Of a stretch of DNA of 64,000 nucleotides, positions 46,631 to 58,969 are shown one piece after another; position 1 is the stretch's first letter; each line of letters starts with the position of its first letter. A program made the position numbers and the translations under genes. The notes beneath the pieces are model-generated. The model made no database searches, was not told the DNA's origin, and was given only the letters and a program-made list of their open reading frames with translations. Origin of the DNA: Microvelia longipes (Eukaryota; Arthropoda; Insecta; Hemiptera; Veliidae); assembly GCA_018340805.1 (NCBI GenBank), contig JACMZG010001913.1:25905391-25969390 (forward strand), read 5' to 3'.

Positions 46631-49600
46631 TTATATATATATATATATAATATATATATAATATATATATATATATAATATATATTATATATAATAATAT
46701 ATCAAAGAAAATACACTAGGCTTGCGGGTCTCTGCGTCAGTATTTTCTTATTAATCTCATTAATTATCTTATTATTCTTTCTTTCCTATTTCTATAACTC
46801 ATCAGTAGCATTTATCAAGTAATGTTTAAATGTTTCCTGGGATACATAATTTAAATGAGCTGAAGGTTTTAGTTGAAGTTTTAGTTAAGTTTTAGTTTTT
46901 ATTGAATATTATTTCGTTGTGCATTATGTAAATTAATTATTTACTGCAACATTAATACTGGGAATAATAATAAGTCACGCATACTGAAATTCTTGGTTCA
47001 GGGATTTACGATTGCGACAACGCTAGTTAGCCCTACCTGTTACAATATGACCTCCACGTCCTACTAGGGCGTGTGTGAAAACCATAGTTATAATAGTTAA
47101 CCATAGTAACCATAGTTAAATTATAAATTTAACTATGTGAAAACCATAGTTATAATAGTTAACCATAGTAACCATAGTTAAATTATAAATTTAACTATGT
47201 GAAAAGCATAGTTGAATTTAGTAACTACCGCAAAAAGTCCCAAATCGGCAAGCTCTAGTAAGTTCTAATAGGTAACAACATTGTCATGACATTCTGTTTT
47301 TACATAGAACAATCTTCCAACTAATAGGAACCGTAGAAGTCATGAAATCTTACCAAAAACCACTTGCGTTGTAAAAAAAATTCCCCGTTTTTAGTAAAAG
47401 AAGGAAAATTAACTTTTCTGTCCCACGAAGTCATGACCGTTTTGGTTTCAAAGTGAAGTTGGTAGGTTAGCAATATTAAAAATAACTTTATTTAAATTAA
47501 GAGGCAATCATCAGTTTCTTCTCTTTGGTGGCGTGCCAAAAGAGTGTATAAAATTTAGCAAAACTTTTATTTTCGTGATCAAGGACCTCTGAGACGGAAT
47601 TAAGCCTCACTCCCGACTTCCGGGTCCGAATCCCACCATAAAGCCTATCTCATTGGCGATTTTTTTTAAAGGAAACTCGATAAAACCGATTTGTCATACG
47701 TTTCGAAACGCAAAACTGGGTATCAGGAAGCCACAATGTATCAACTAAATTTATTATCCTCTCCCCCTCCTTCGTCATCCCAACAACCTCAAGCGTCATT
47801 TTCATGATAAAAATTAGATAACAAAGTTAGAATTTACTAACGAACCTATTTTAAAAATCGAATAATCCTCCATAATGTTATTTCGTTTCCGCCGTCCTAG
47901 GTACTGAATAGGTTATCTTTGTTGAGCCATCTATTTCTAGTAAACTTTACCTCAACGTTCAGGCACTTGTAATAGCTCAGATCTTAATTCAAAGATCTTT
48001 TAATTAAGATACTACAGATACCTCTACTATTGATTATTCTCCAACTTGTTAAATGAAGTTAAATGAAATATGACATAATATATTTTTAGATATTTGAAGA
48101 CTTTTAATTCAGTAATTGAAGATTTTTTACTCCTAGCAGTAAACTTTCTTGGACTGGCAACAGCCCTTGCACTTATTCAGGCACTAGATGTAAGTATATT
48201 GCATTATTCATTGACGTTATTAGATCAAAACAATGTTCGAAGATCCTCATTTTTAAGCATTAGTAACCTTTGAAATATTGAAATAATTTACGATCAATGT
48301 TTTAATTACTATGGTTTAAAATTATCAAGTTATAATGTGTGGCATTTAGCCATGTATTCACCGAATTTTAATCTCGCGGTCCCTCATGCGGATACAATAA
48401 AAATATTAGAAGTTATATTATGAAGCACATATTTTATGGGGATTTTGGGGCCGAGGTGATGAAAATAGTATCTTACAATTATTGAAACTTTGGATTATCA
48501 TGAGAAATCCGTAATTTAGCCTATGATCGATAATTTAGCCATAATTTATCTTGTATAAGGATTTTGTGAGGTCCTTTCAAGAGTTGGCAATATTTTTAAT
48601 ATATTCATATTTAACTGCCTTCGAACTATTCAGGATTACGATTACACGAAAAGCAAACGTAGAAGCTTCTATGAACGACTTAGAAGAGTTTACAACGGTT
48701 ATTACTATATCCAATAGGATTCAATATTTTCAACACCAACTTCGTCGTTCTCCCTGTAAGCTTTACTAACTTTGAGTAAAGCACACAGCGCTTAAGAAGT
48801 TATGGTTACAATAGAACTCAGCCCGTAGTAATTAAAATGATATGGAAGAAATTAAGTTTAAACCTAAAATTTTGGCTATAGGAGTACCACAAGGGTCTAT
48901 ACTTGAACTTTTGTTGTTGCTGTTATATAATATTGACATTAAAAATGCCATGAAGTTTAATAAAATTATTTTATACGCAGATAATATAACTATTGTTTTT
49001 GTAAGTTCTAATGATAAAAAATGGAAAATAACAATAAAATATGGCCTAAAAACCACTAACAATGTAGATTTCATTAAAACTAAACGAATCTAAAATCGAT
49101 TTTATTCAAATAGTAAACAGAGTAGTTGCAAACTATGTATATTTTATTATATTTAGGTATAATAAAATGGCAAAAATATTGCTGAATGTAAATAGACTAA
49201 ATTATTAGGTTTAAAATAAATTAAAGAATTTGTAGGATGAGTTCAGTATCAGAAGTTATCCTCATTATATCAAATACACTATGGAGAATTTCAATATTTT
49301 AGATTCGCTGCGCTTGTCTTTAAAATACAAATCACCATATTACTAGAATACGTCTTCAAACTTACTTACTTACATACACACACACATACATACATACGGA
49401 AAAATGGTATTCAACATCGTGAAAACCCCTCAGGAGGTCTTCAAAATCTTGATACGGATACTTTAGATTAAATCCCGGTTTTGTATTTTTAATGCGAACA
49501 CATTATTTTCCCTCTATACTTACGATATAAATAAGGACAATTAATTAATTTAATTAGCAGGTAAAATTAAATTAAAGAGACAAAGAAGAAATTAAACGCA

Positions 49601-51901
49601 AGCTACTATTAATCAGGAGCTTCAAAAATATTTCACTTTGACTTAACTTTGAAATATTTGACCCGTATAATTTTGACTTGTCATGTCAATATTATATGGC
49701 CCTGAGCTCTGGGGCTATGCACTTTAAGCAATTAAATCATTAATAGTTCAAAAAAATACTTCAATAAATAGGCAATATACCACATAGGAAAATCCTGCAA
49801 GACAGGAAATTTCAAGTTACCAATCATATATTTTATAAAACAGCCGGCTTAAGTCAAAGGAAATTTGGAATTTAGAAATTATACAAAAAATGATGATGAG
49901 CATAATTATAATATACCAGAAATAAATATTTGTTGAAATTATTCGTAGGGTATAATTGAGGTATTGTATAACTCTATGTCAAAAGGCTGAAACGATATTG
50001 CTAAAATAAAATACTTTAAAAAAAATGCATTGAATTGCCATCTAAAAACCTATTTTCAATTTATCAGAGTTTAATAATAAAATAATAATAGCTTTCTTGG
50101 CACTTCTTTGGTGAGAAGCAAAAGCCTCCCTCTAGAGAGGGTAATAGGAGTCGCTACCAGATAAATTACTTTGTGTAAAAAGCTACAGTTTTTTTCCAAC
50201 TTGTCTTATCAGAAGCTGTCCTGTGCCATACACGACCTAATCTTTCAGCAAATTCGTCCCTCCATCTCGCTGCTGGCCGACCTCTGCTTCTGCTGTATCC
50301 ATAAGGTGTCCACTCTGTCAATATTCTGGCCCATCTGTCTTGATGCATCCTATATACGTGTCCAGCCCATTTCCATTTTAACTCGTGACTCATTAATCAT
50401 CAGACTTTTAGTATTACTTTGCTTATTATTGTTATTCCTTACTCTTTTAGCTTTACTAATACCATGCACAGCTCTGAGCATTTGACTCTGAGTAGAAACT
50501 AATTTGTTATTAAGCTCCTGGGTTAAAGACCAAGTCTGACAACCATAAAGTATAGCAGGGAAGACACAAGTTTGCAGAACTTTGCTCTTGATATTAGCAG
50601 AAACATTGCTCTTCAAAATTTTCTTCAAGGACCAAAACTTTTTCCATCCCAATTTAATTCTTCTATTTAACTCGTTACTTTGCGTGTCTAAAAAAGAAAC
50701 TAATTGGCCTAAATATATATATTCAGTTACACAGTCGATGACTCCATCTTCGGTAATTTATCAGAGTTTAAGAATAAATTTTTGTATACTTATCAGAAAA
50801 TATAAATATTGTTTCTCTTTTATTTTAAGGCTAGCTCTCGGTATGATGAATGACTCTTATAAAAAATTATTAGAAAGAGCTAAAACATACCGGGCGAATA
50901 GTCAGAATACTCTACAACATATTTTTACCCAGCAGTCTTGATCTCCTACTGATCATCATTAGTAATTTGAGTAATTTGGTTTCAGGATTCAAAGCCTTTG
51001 CTTACGAGGCTTCTGTTTGCTACGATCGCTTTCTGCGCCACATTTTTAAGCACAATTTACTCAGTACTAAGCGAAAAAATGTGCTCAATGGTATATTTAA
51101 ATTAACTTATTAATTATTAAGTATTTTAATTAACACACACACACTCTTACGCACCCTAACAGACAATAGGAAATCTTGTGAGAAACGTAGCCAGGGTGTG
51201 AAAATCTCCGCCCTTCATCTCTCTTTTTAGCGAAGACTAAAAATTAAAAATAAACTTCACGAAAACATTATAGAAAATTATAATTCGGTGCCTATTATAC
51301 CTCCTTTTGACCCGCAACCGCCCTTCTAATTAATAATTCGTTAATGTTTTAGTTCGAGCAAGTAAACAATTCTCTTTACTTCATGAAGTGGACTGATTTT
51401 GGTAAAAAACAGGGAAAGTTGTTACTGATTATGAAAGAAAACACAAAGAATGGGCATTACATGTGCACTAGCTACCTCAATATGGTGATCGGTCATAGAC
51501 TTTTACAATCGGTAAGTTTTGCCTAGTCTACTATGTAAAGAATTAGAAATGCAAAAGAAATTAAAGAAGTGGAGATAGTTTTGTTTTGGGTCAGTTGACA
51601 GTCAATGGCTTAGCAAGTTTGTGGCTCATTTAGATTTCCGTCAAGAGCAGACGTTAGGTTTTTTACTTCGACACTTTAGTGTCGATAGATTCCTGTAAAA
51701 CTATTCATTTGAAACCATTTTTATTCCACCATCAGATAAACCTGCTACACGCAGGTACTTCTGAGTAAAGTAGCGGGCTTACACGTCTCATTATAAACTC
51801 GATTGCTGTTTTGTTGTTTAATCCATTATTAACAATTTCAGATATTGGAAACATCTTATTCAATGATTAGTTTGGTCCAGGCTTTCAAACACAAAGGTTA
51901 A
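45290..51901 (+). CDS. Insect odorant receptor (7tm_6), copy 2, intact
   Basis: Exons: 45290-46194, 48090-48189, 50986-51090, 51353-51511, 51842-51901 (1329 nt, 442 aa), phases 2, 0, 0, 0; every intron is GT-AG. Insect odorant receptors are ligand-gated cation channel subunits that pair with Orco in sensory neuron membranes, usually ~370-450 aa, so this is full length. Hydrophobic segments fall at about residues 49-68, 82-105, 147-165, 201-226, 312-334, 341-362 and near 427-438. The short last exon ends SYSMISLVQAFKHKG, the typical seventh-segment end (family pattern S-Y-S/T-x-x-x-L). The receptor is divergent and its ligand cannot be predicted. AATAAA signals lie at 51945 and 51962. The start is the first ATG of the long open exon, directly after a short 5' region shared with copy 1. 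Confidence 0.88.
46312..46512. mobile_element. ~200-bp GC-hairpin short element, unit 2 only
   Basis: Contains AAAGGCCTTTGGCCTCCTGG then CCGAAACCCAGTGTCGGCGC. ATGTTT occurs at both edges and unit 1 has the empty site (AAAATGTTTAAATATAAT), so it is a mobile insertion. Related GC-rich segments: 6868-6925, 7024-7160, 44041-44095. Confidence 0.65.
46555..46702. repeat. (TA)n microsatellite in intron 1 of receptor copy 2
   Basis: Almost pure TA with two TATTTAT interruptions. The counterpart in unit 1 is at 34829-34921 and is shorter. Confidence 0.92.
47088..47210 (+). repeat. 61-bp tandem duplication, unit 2 only
   Basis: GTGAAAACCATAGTTATAAT ... AATTTAACTAT occurs twice in succession; unit 1 has a single, diverged version at ~35305. 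Confidence 0.8.
48842..49093 (+). pseudogene. LINE RT relic in intron 2 of receptor copy 2
   Basis: An open stretch encodes ILAIGVPQGSILEL and IKNAMKFNKIILYADN, i.e. the V-P-Q-G-S and Y-A-D-D blocks with the second Asp changed to Asn. It is the unsplit counterpart of the relic at 37562-38187. Confidence 0.8.
50075..50754 (-). mobile_element. 5'-truncated non-LTR retrotransposon, antisense, with 17-bp target duplication
   Basis: The minus strand encodes KSNVSANIKSKVLQTCVFP, ILYGCQTWSLTQELNNKL and then WKWAGHVYRMHQDRWARIL and SRGRPAARWRDEFAERLG, the C-terminal signature of endonuclease-reverse transcriptases common in insects; one frameshift near 50375. The 17-base sequence AATTTATCAGAGTTTAA stands at 50058-50074 and again at 50755-50771. 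A (TAA)n-like tail occurs at the 3' end. Unit 1 has the uninterrupted site, so the insertion is younger than the receptor duplication. Confidence 0.88.
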
Positions 51902-52229
51902 CTGGTTTCTAAATGCAAGCAACCACTGAGCTGGGAATTTATAAAATAAACATTTTAAAACAATAAAGACGCAAAAATATGTGGGTTGTAAAGAGTGAAA
52001 TTGTTAGAACTCTGTCAAATAAAACTGTTTGGTTTAGACAAATTTAAGCTTTTAAAATTTGGCTTGAAATCCATTTTCTTCTGACTCACATAATTCATAA
52101 TAAAACATAAGATTTAATAATAATTATACCAACTATTTTAGGCATTGCTTTATTAAATACAAATCAATAAGGGGACTGCTTCGCTCCCAGATTTCTTATA
52201 CTAATAATATCAATACATATTAAATAGAT

Positions 52230-52420
52230 ATAATGACCACATAGGTGTAATGTCTACATAGCTTTAATGCCAACTTAGGTATTAGGTAGGTTGGCATTAG
52301 GTATTAAGTCCAAATAGGTGTAATGTCCTGCTGTAATAGTATACAAACAGCTGTAATGTATACAATGCTATAATATCTACATGTATATAATGCCTACAAA
52401 GGTATAATGTTCAAATTGGT
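52230..52420 (+). repeat. Degenerate ~20-bp tandem repeat right of unit 2
   Basis: Repeated AGGTGTAATGTCTACATA-like units with inversions; lies just beyond the end of unit 2. Confidence 0.55.
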
Positions 52421-53469
52421 TCAAATGCGTTGAAAATAATGGTAAACACGAATACAAAAAGCTGTTGAACATCCTCTTTTGTTCTTTTATTCAATTTATT
52501 GAAATAGTCAATAATATTTCAAAATCATATCTTTTCCCTGAGTTTAAACGAGTTAGTTGAATATAGTTTAAAATTATGTTTCCCTCATTAGGTAAGGGGG
52601 GTAGGGGTAAGGGTATAGTTTAAACATACTATATTTTATTGGGTAGAGCAGTAAGTCAAAAAACTTGACTCGCCAAATAGTTTTACTTTAAGAAACTTAC
52701 AGCGCTGGAACTATTTTATTTTCGAATGCTAACCAGTGACACAAGACGGTAAATATAGTCTAACAGTTGATAAAAGTTATAACACTTTCTAACGAAGCTT
52801 GAAAATATTTTAGCTATCCAAAACGTTTCACTGCTAGACTAATGTAAAGAACGTCAGGTGAATAGCTAAGTAGGAATAACGTTGGGCTCACGCCAAGCCT
52901 CCGCCTTACTGTCCATACGCTCAGTGATCCCCAAAATTAATATCTCCATACTTTATAAAGGCCGACCAAGAAAAAATACAAAAAACAACAAAATGTATAA
53001 AAATAAAATATGCCAATAATTAAATTACGTTAAAATCTGAAGATAAAATGTTGTATGGAAATCGGGAGTAAAATGCAATTTTTTCGTCGCAACTATTAAA
53101 TAATTTTCTGTCTCTCTTGTCTTTGCCTCAGGAGTTAAATACATTGGTTGCAAATCAATTTATCAGTCAGATTTCATGAATTGAAAGATTTAACATCTCA
53201 CCACGGCACTGTAGATGACATTTTTGCCGAAAGTCGGCTCTGCAAATTAAAGTTTAAATTTAGTGGAAAGACGTTGTTGGTGTTGATATTACATTGGTTA
53301 CCTTTTAAGGCACCAATGTAATAGTATGCCTTTTAAGGCACGCTTAAAAAAAGTATGAGTTAATTTAATGAGATGATGCGACTAACAAATAACTGGAGTT
53401 GCCAATAGACAAAATTAGCAATATCATAAAAAATATAAAAAACTCAAATTGCAAAGATATTAAAAATTG

Positions 53470-54135
53470 GTCAACCAATTTCATTAAAATAATTGCACTC
53501 CTCATAATTAAATCACTCACTTACTTCACATACTACTCACACTTCACAAATTCCTCGTGGAAGGAACTTTTCCCCTGACTTTGAAAAAAACTAAGGTCAT
53601 TTTTATTCACAAGAAAAAAAAACAAGGATGACAATTCTAGTTATAGACCTATATCACTAGTTTTATCTAAAGTGTTTGAAAATATAATGAAAAAAAAAAC
53701 AGTTAGATGATAATTTGGATAAAATAAGCTCATTTCTAACTAGCAATATGGCTATAGAAAAGGACAAAGAACTACCACTGCTATACTTAACCTAATTTTA
53801 TGGTCCTTAAATGCTTAGAACAATGTAAGCATGCTAAAATTGACTGCTGTGATTTACTTAAGGTTTTTACCGTGCTCTAAATCAAACTCTTATCAAGCAA
53901 ATAAAAAAAAAATCGGTATCATTCTTAACAGGTAGAACTCAGTATGTCCAGTATGGCGATAAAATATCAAGGAAACGAGTGTTATACCTATAGGAATACC
54001 CCAGCCATATGCTTTAGGGCCAATTTAATTTATTATAGCTGTCCATGATGTAAAAAAGTACTTGAAGGAGGTATCAGGCGTTGTGAGGTATTGTTCTGTG
54101 ATGATACTAGCCTGTGTACAAGATGACTGTTTCTT
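53470..54135 (+). pseudogene. Decayed LINE reverse transcriptase between receptor copy 2 and gene C
   Basis: Pieces in three frames, in order: KKTKVIFIHKKKK, NSSYRPISLVLSKVFENIM (~53635), QYGYRKGQRTTTAILNLI (~53750), DCCDLLKVF (~53850), LTGRTQYVQYGDKIS (~53930) and a degraded YCSVMILACVQDD (~54090). The order matches jockey-type RT. Many frameshifts and stops. Confidence 0.75.
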
Positions 54136-54139
54136 TTTT

Positions 54140-55118
54140 TTCAATCGCTAGTCTATGTGAAAAGCAATTATAGTTATATTTATTTATATAAATATATAGA
54201 TAGTTTTATTTTAAAAATTTTTTGAAAAGAAATTGGAGGTGGGAACTAGTGTATTGGGAAGAAAGCTTTTTAACCACCTGCCAAAAATTGCAATCTAAAA
54301 TGTGAATTCATTCAGCAAACTAGTTAAGATTTTTTTTATTTAAAAAGTATTTTTCATCACATCACACTAAAGAATATTTAAATTACAAGTTCTAAACAGT
54401 AAAGAATTTTTTACAAAAAAATATAGTTACATAAAATAACTAGTTAAATCATATAGTGTTAAATTTTTATAGTGTTATATAAATTAGTTATTAACTAGCA
54501 ACACATTAAGTGTCGCTTTAGTTATCTTGTGTTTTTGCGGTATTATTATCTTGTAATAATACCTAGGAAAATATCTGGGATATTCATATCCAACAGCAAG
54601 TATCAAAGGAAGCTGATACTTTAATAATTAACATATTTTAGTAAATTTTTAAAGGAAAATTGAAAAGGAATAAAATTACAATATGTTTTTAAGAGGCTGT
54701 AAAGGAAACCTTTTACAGCCTAAAAATTATTAGGAGAGAATGGTGGATATAATAAAGTCTAATAGCATCATTGCATTGTATTCAAATAATCTTTTTCTAA
54801 ACTCTTACTAGTATGTAAAACTATTTTCGTTCCTTTGATATCGCTGTCGTAGACGATATAGGGTAATTGTTGCAATGAATATATTAACGCCAGGAAAGTC
54901 GACTAGGTCACTAATATACGTGACATCAAAATTATAGCACTCGTAATTTTCATATTTATAACTTATTTTCAGCTCATTAATTTAATTAGGGTTGATAACA
55001 GGATTTCGCTTTCTATGAGAAGTTCTTGTGCGTACGGAGTTGACAAAAGTCAAGATCGGAATACTTAATTTTTAAGTATAGGGTGGTATCAATGAAATTA
55101 AGTAAAGAGTGGGGTCGA
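54140..55118. other. Upstream region of gene C, no gene recognised
   Basis: AT-rich; no open frame or repeat structure of note. Presumably contains gene C regulatory sequence, but no specific motif beyond the TATA box can be supported. Confidence 0.4.
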
Positions 55119-55124
55119 TATAAA
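55119..55124 (+). promoter_or_regulatory. TATA box of Osiris gene C
   Basis: TATAAA within GGTCGATATAAAGAAC lies 39 bases before the ATG. If transcription starts ~30 bases downstream, the 5' UTR is only about 10-15 nt. An upstream ATG at 55133 would then lie before the start site and not be translated. Confidence 0.6.
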
Positions 55125-55162
55125 GAACTGAACATGGGGCTAAGCCAAGTCATACCTCAGTC

Positions 55163-58100
55163 ATGGAACTTAGATTAGTTTTAGTTATTTCAGCATTATT
55201 TGCTACTTGTTTAGCATCGCCACTGGATTTGCTCAACGATGCAGTTTACGACGCTGTTTCTTCATGCCCGATATTAGACGCCGAAAGGTGTGCAAACGAT
55301 AAAATTTTAGATGCACTCGGTAAGCCGCGTTCATACGGTGAATACCCGTTAGTTGATAGATTGAATGAGATCGTATCGAACAATGAAATCATCGTGGAGC
55401 TACCTGAGTTGTTCCAAGGCGCCAGATTGATGTTCAAACCCGGCCGTGGAATGGATTTCGATGTGGAATTTCCACGAGTCGCTAGATCCAGTGATCCAAT
55501 CGCTGAAACAGGTATTTGCATTTTCTTTAGACAAACTTACTTTGTATCCCCCTTAATATTTTCAAGTTTTTTCTTCCTTATCAATATTTTAAAATAGTTT
55601 TACAAATAAAGAGAACGGGGGCTACTAAATTTGTACGTTAATTTATACGTAGAAGATCAGAATAAATGTCTTATTTTTAGACAGTAATGAAGAGGAAGAT
55701 TCACTAGAAAGGTGTCTCAAAAGGAATAAGTCTTTTGAAACACAATGCATTTAACCATACGGACCTAAACAATGATTTAGGACACAAAGAAACCGTAACA
55801 GGCCATTAAGAAGGCACGAATAATTATGCTACTTGAAAAATTTGATAATTAGTTGTAAAACTTTACATATGCAACCAATGTATACAGTGTTACCAAAAAT
55901 GAAAAAACAGCAGGTATGTTTGGTTACTGTTAATATGATTAACAACAACACAGCCAAATACATTGCGGGAAACGATATATTGGTTCATTCTGACCTCGCC
56001 TCTTAGATATATAAAATAAAATTCTAGTGCAATGGTCCGCATGTCGAGCGAATTTCCTTTGGAATGCGAGTTTCCGTGCTTCAGAATCCATTTATTGCTT
56101 AAGGTTTCTGTTTATGCTTAGTTATCAAGCTCTTCTTGTAACTCAGTTGTTCTGTATTTTCAAAGGAAATGTGCATAATTATCCTGCTGGTTATACAAAA
56201 CCATGCCTCTAAAATTGGAAGTAAACACCATTATTTGCACTAGTTTAATCCTCAGTTGGTTCTTTCAAAGGTTTTGGCGCATTTCCATTGGAAAAATATA
56301 TTACGAGTAGTGTTTGATAACTGAGTAACTGTTTAAGTGATATAGCATAAAGCGGACCTCCGTGCCAGAATTATTTTAATTAAAACTCACTCAAAAGAGA
56401 ATACCTTTTTTCTTCTCAGTTGCACTACTCCATAGCTTTAAGTCCTCTCAACTTTAATATATTATTCTATCTGGAATAGTATAACTTGACTTGTTACATC
56501 ATGAGGGGAATGACAAATTTAGTACAACTATGAACAAAAAACAAAACCTATCACGATAATTTAGGTTTAAAATTAGTTAAACCTAAAGATAATTAGCCTT
56601 TGTAAGATAATTTTCATTTTTTCATAAACGTGTTGTAAATATGGACAGGGGGGCTTTAAATAACTATTTTTGCAATATGTACAAACAAGTCTTCAAATTA
56701 GTCCTCTTTTTGCAGCAATGGTGAGGTTTATCCTGTCACCACCCTCAAATCACTATTCTTTCACTATCCTCATATCATCATACTGTCATCACACAGTAGT
56801 CATATCGCATTAAATAGTAGGGCTATATTAGATTACTCTTAATAAACACTTATATTGAAAGTATTGGGAAATATCATGTCTTAAATCATACCGACAATTA
56901 TTAGTCAAAAGCTTAATATATTGCAACATAATGTCGTAAAATACTATGCTAACAGTATTATTTCCTTTCATATTAATTTTTTCATGCATTTTAAGTACGA
57001 TTCCTGATCAGAGCATAGTGACCCCCCTACATTGGGCAATATTGATACATGAAGCAATTTTCTAGTTTTTTTAGTAAATTCTGGTACACTTGTTTACACG
57101 TAAACATGATTTTAAGTAACTTAGTGTTTTCAGTATAATTCTCCTTCGCATTTAGAAATTGTCGATGATGCAGAAGTTAAATTGACAAATTGAATAAATT
57201 ATTAAGCTTAGTTAAAAGTTTCAAATAAATAGATACATTAACGTATAGAAGTTTAAATTTCAAAAATTAGTATAAAAATTTAATGTAATAATTTTCCTTT
57301 TATTTCCTTGATCTCTAGCTCGCAGCATGATGAAAGACAAGATGCTGATGCCTTTGCTGATGATGATCAAAATGAAGTTAAAACTCTTAACTCCGATACT
57401 ACTATTCGTTGTCGGAATGAAGGCAGTGAAAGCTTTAGTTCTCAGTAAAATTTCATTTGTACTCGTCATGGGATTCTTCATTGCTCAAGTAAGCCAATGA
57501 ATTATTTACAATATCACGCATTTTAACAAATTTTCGTCACCAAAATTGTCATAGAGGGTTATTTTCTCTATTAAAAGGTCGGGTTGCCATTATTTATGTG
57601 TCTTACCTTAATTTTTATTTATGCCACCAGCCAGCAAAATAGAATTTAAATAACAGGTTCATTTAATGGTTTAGCTTTGAGCTAAACCATTAAGGATTGT
57701 CTATCCTTGCAAGCAGGGGAGGATGGACTGAGATAGGGAGTCTCAATTATTTTTAATGTCAGAAACTCATTCAGGTGTGCAAAATCTTTAACTCCGGGCA
57801 CATTTAAGGACGGCCATTACAAACCCTGACAAATTAAAGGTCATCAGGACAATTGGTGCCTTTACTAAAAGAATCATTTAGCAGACATCAAGCATTACTA
57901 ATCAGCATTTACTTTGGATCCTAAGTCACAATTCTGTGTTCAGAATGATATCTAATGTCATTTGTGGTTTTATGCTTGCCACTGATTTAATTGCTTTTTT
58001 TTTTACTCTATAAGGTTTGCCATCAGGTTGGCAAGATAAGCATAAAACGTCGTTTTATTTTTGCTGATGTTAAATTACTGCCATCACTACATGTACTGTT

Positions 58101-58397
58101 AGCTTGAGTTTTCAAAAATTCCAATAATAACTTTTGATCCATCATGATATAATTATGTTTCGTTGATAACAGATTTGCCAGAAGCTTGGTATGGCCAAGA
58201 TGTCCATGATGCCAGCAGCACCTGCAGCTGACCCATCACCATTACCAATGTATGGCGCACCCACAACGTCCAGCTATGAACCATCTGGTTGGGAACCTGC
58301 TGGTGGACCGTACTCTAGAGTCTACCAAGCTGAACCAGCTCAACAAATGGCATATTCAGCATACACTCAGCAAGCCCAGTCTTCTTATAAACATTAA
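55163..58397 (+). CDS. Osiris-family protein (DUF1676), gene C, three coding exons
   Basis: Exons: 55163-55511, 57319-57488, 58173-58397 (744 nt, 247 aa), phases 1 and 0. Residues 1-18 are a signal peptide (cleavage after CLA). Residues 35-43 carry the paired Cys region (SSCPILDAERCA). The stretch around residues 75-85 (IIVELPEL) is the usual Osiris strand before the membrane domain. Exon 2 is Met-rich and encodes the hydrophobic DUF1676 segment (~127-172). Exon 3 is Pro/Ala/Tyr-rich with the motif MAYSAYTQ near the C-terminus. A TATA box stands 39-44 bases before the ATG. Compared with gene A, exons 1-3 correspond to one fused first exon here, so introns were lost or gained between paralogues. 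It lies beyond the odorant receptor duplication, which therefore interrupts the Osiris series. Function by family only. Confidence 0.9.
55680..57318. other. Intron 1 of gene C
   Basis: Contains a ~350-bp dispersed element (56031-56380) beginning ATGGTCCGCATGTCGAGCG, related to 6268-6460, and otherwise unremarkable AT-rich DNA. Confidence 0.55.
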
Positions 58398-58895
58398 GGT
58401 ATCATTATTCGTTATCAGTAGCGTTGTTTGGTACTCCTTCTTAAAAAGGTAATCTACCCTTCAAATGACCTTTTCAAGAAGGAGAGAAAAATAGAGACAG
58501 GAAGAGGGGATTAATACGTTATCCTTATTAATTTATCTTTGATAATTGATCATCTTTGATTATTCAATTTTTGACTACATTAGCTAGTATAATTTGACTA
58601 ATCTTTTGGCATCATTTTACCCCTGCCAATCTTTACTTCCCTGAGGAGGATAGAGACAATAGAATGCACGTGAACATGGCGCCTAGGCAAGTAATATATC
58701 AGTCAGAAAATTTATTTATGAGTCTTCAAAGTGACAATGTTTTTTACGAAAAAATCCTAAAACCAATGGTTTCAATTGTCTTACTAATATACATTAAATT
58801 TGGTTAAAACCTGATGAGTGAAACCTCTTCTTCAGAATTATTCTCTTATAAATACCATACACTATCTGATAAATAATCGACTTAAACTGTTTCAG

Positions 58896-58965
58896 GTGTT
58901 GCCTGATTAGACTGATGCAGAATCCACTTTAGACGACTTTAATAAAAGAACTAAAAAGATTGCTT
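58896..58965 (+). other. Probable 3' UTR exon of gene C
   Basis: The stop of gene C is followed at once by a donor (TAA G|GTATCA, GT at 58399). A matching acceptor, CTGTTTCAG, ends at 58895 and AATAAA lies at 58941-58946. This parallels gene B, where the final intron also sits at the stop codon. The end is approximate. Confidence 0.45.
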
Positions 58966-58969
58966 CAAG

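Larger units (their letters stand above)
44422..52150 (+). repeat. Segmental duplication unit 2 (odorant receptor copy 2)
   Basis: This is the right member of the tandem pair, abutting unit 1. All five receptor exons, introns and ~800 bases of upstream sequence align with unit 1. Insertions found only here are ~46312-46512 (GC-rich short element), a 61-bp doubling at ~47088-47210, and 50075-50754 (truncated LINE with 17-bp target duplication). Confidence 0.85.
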
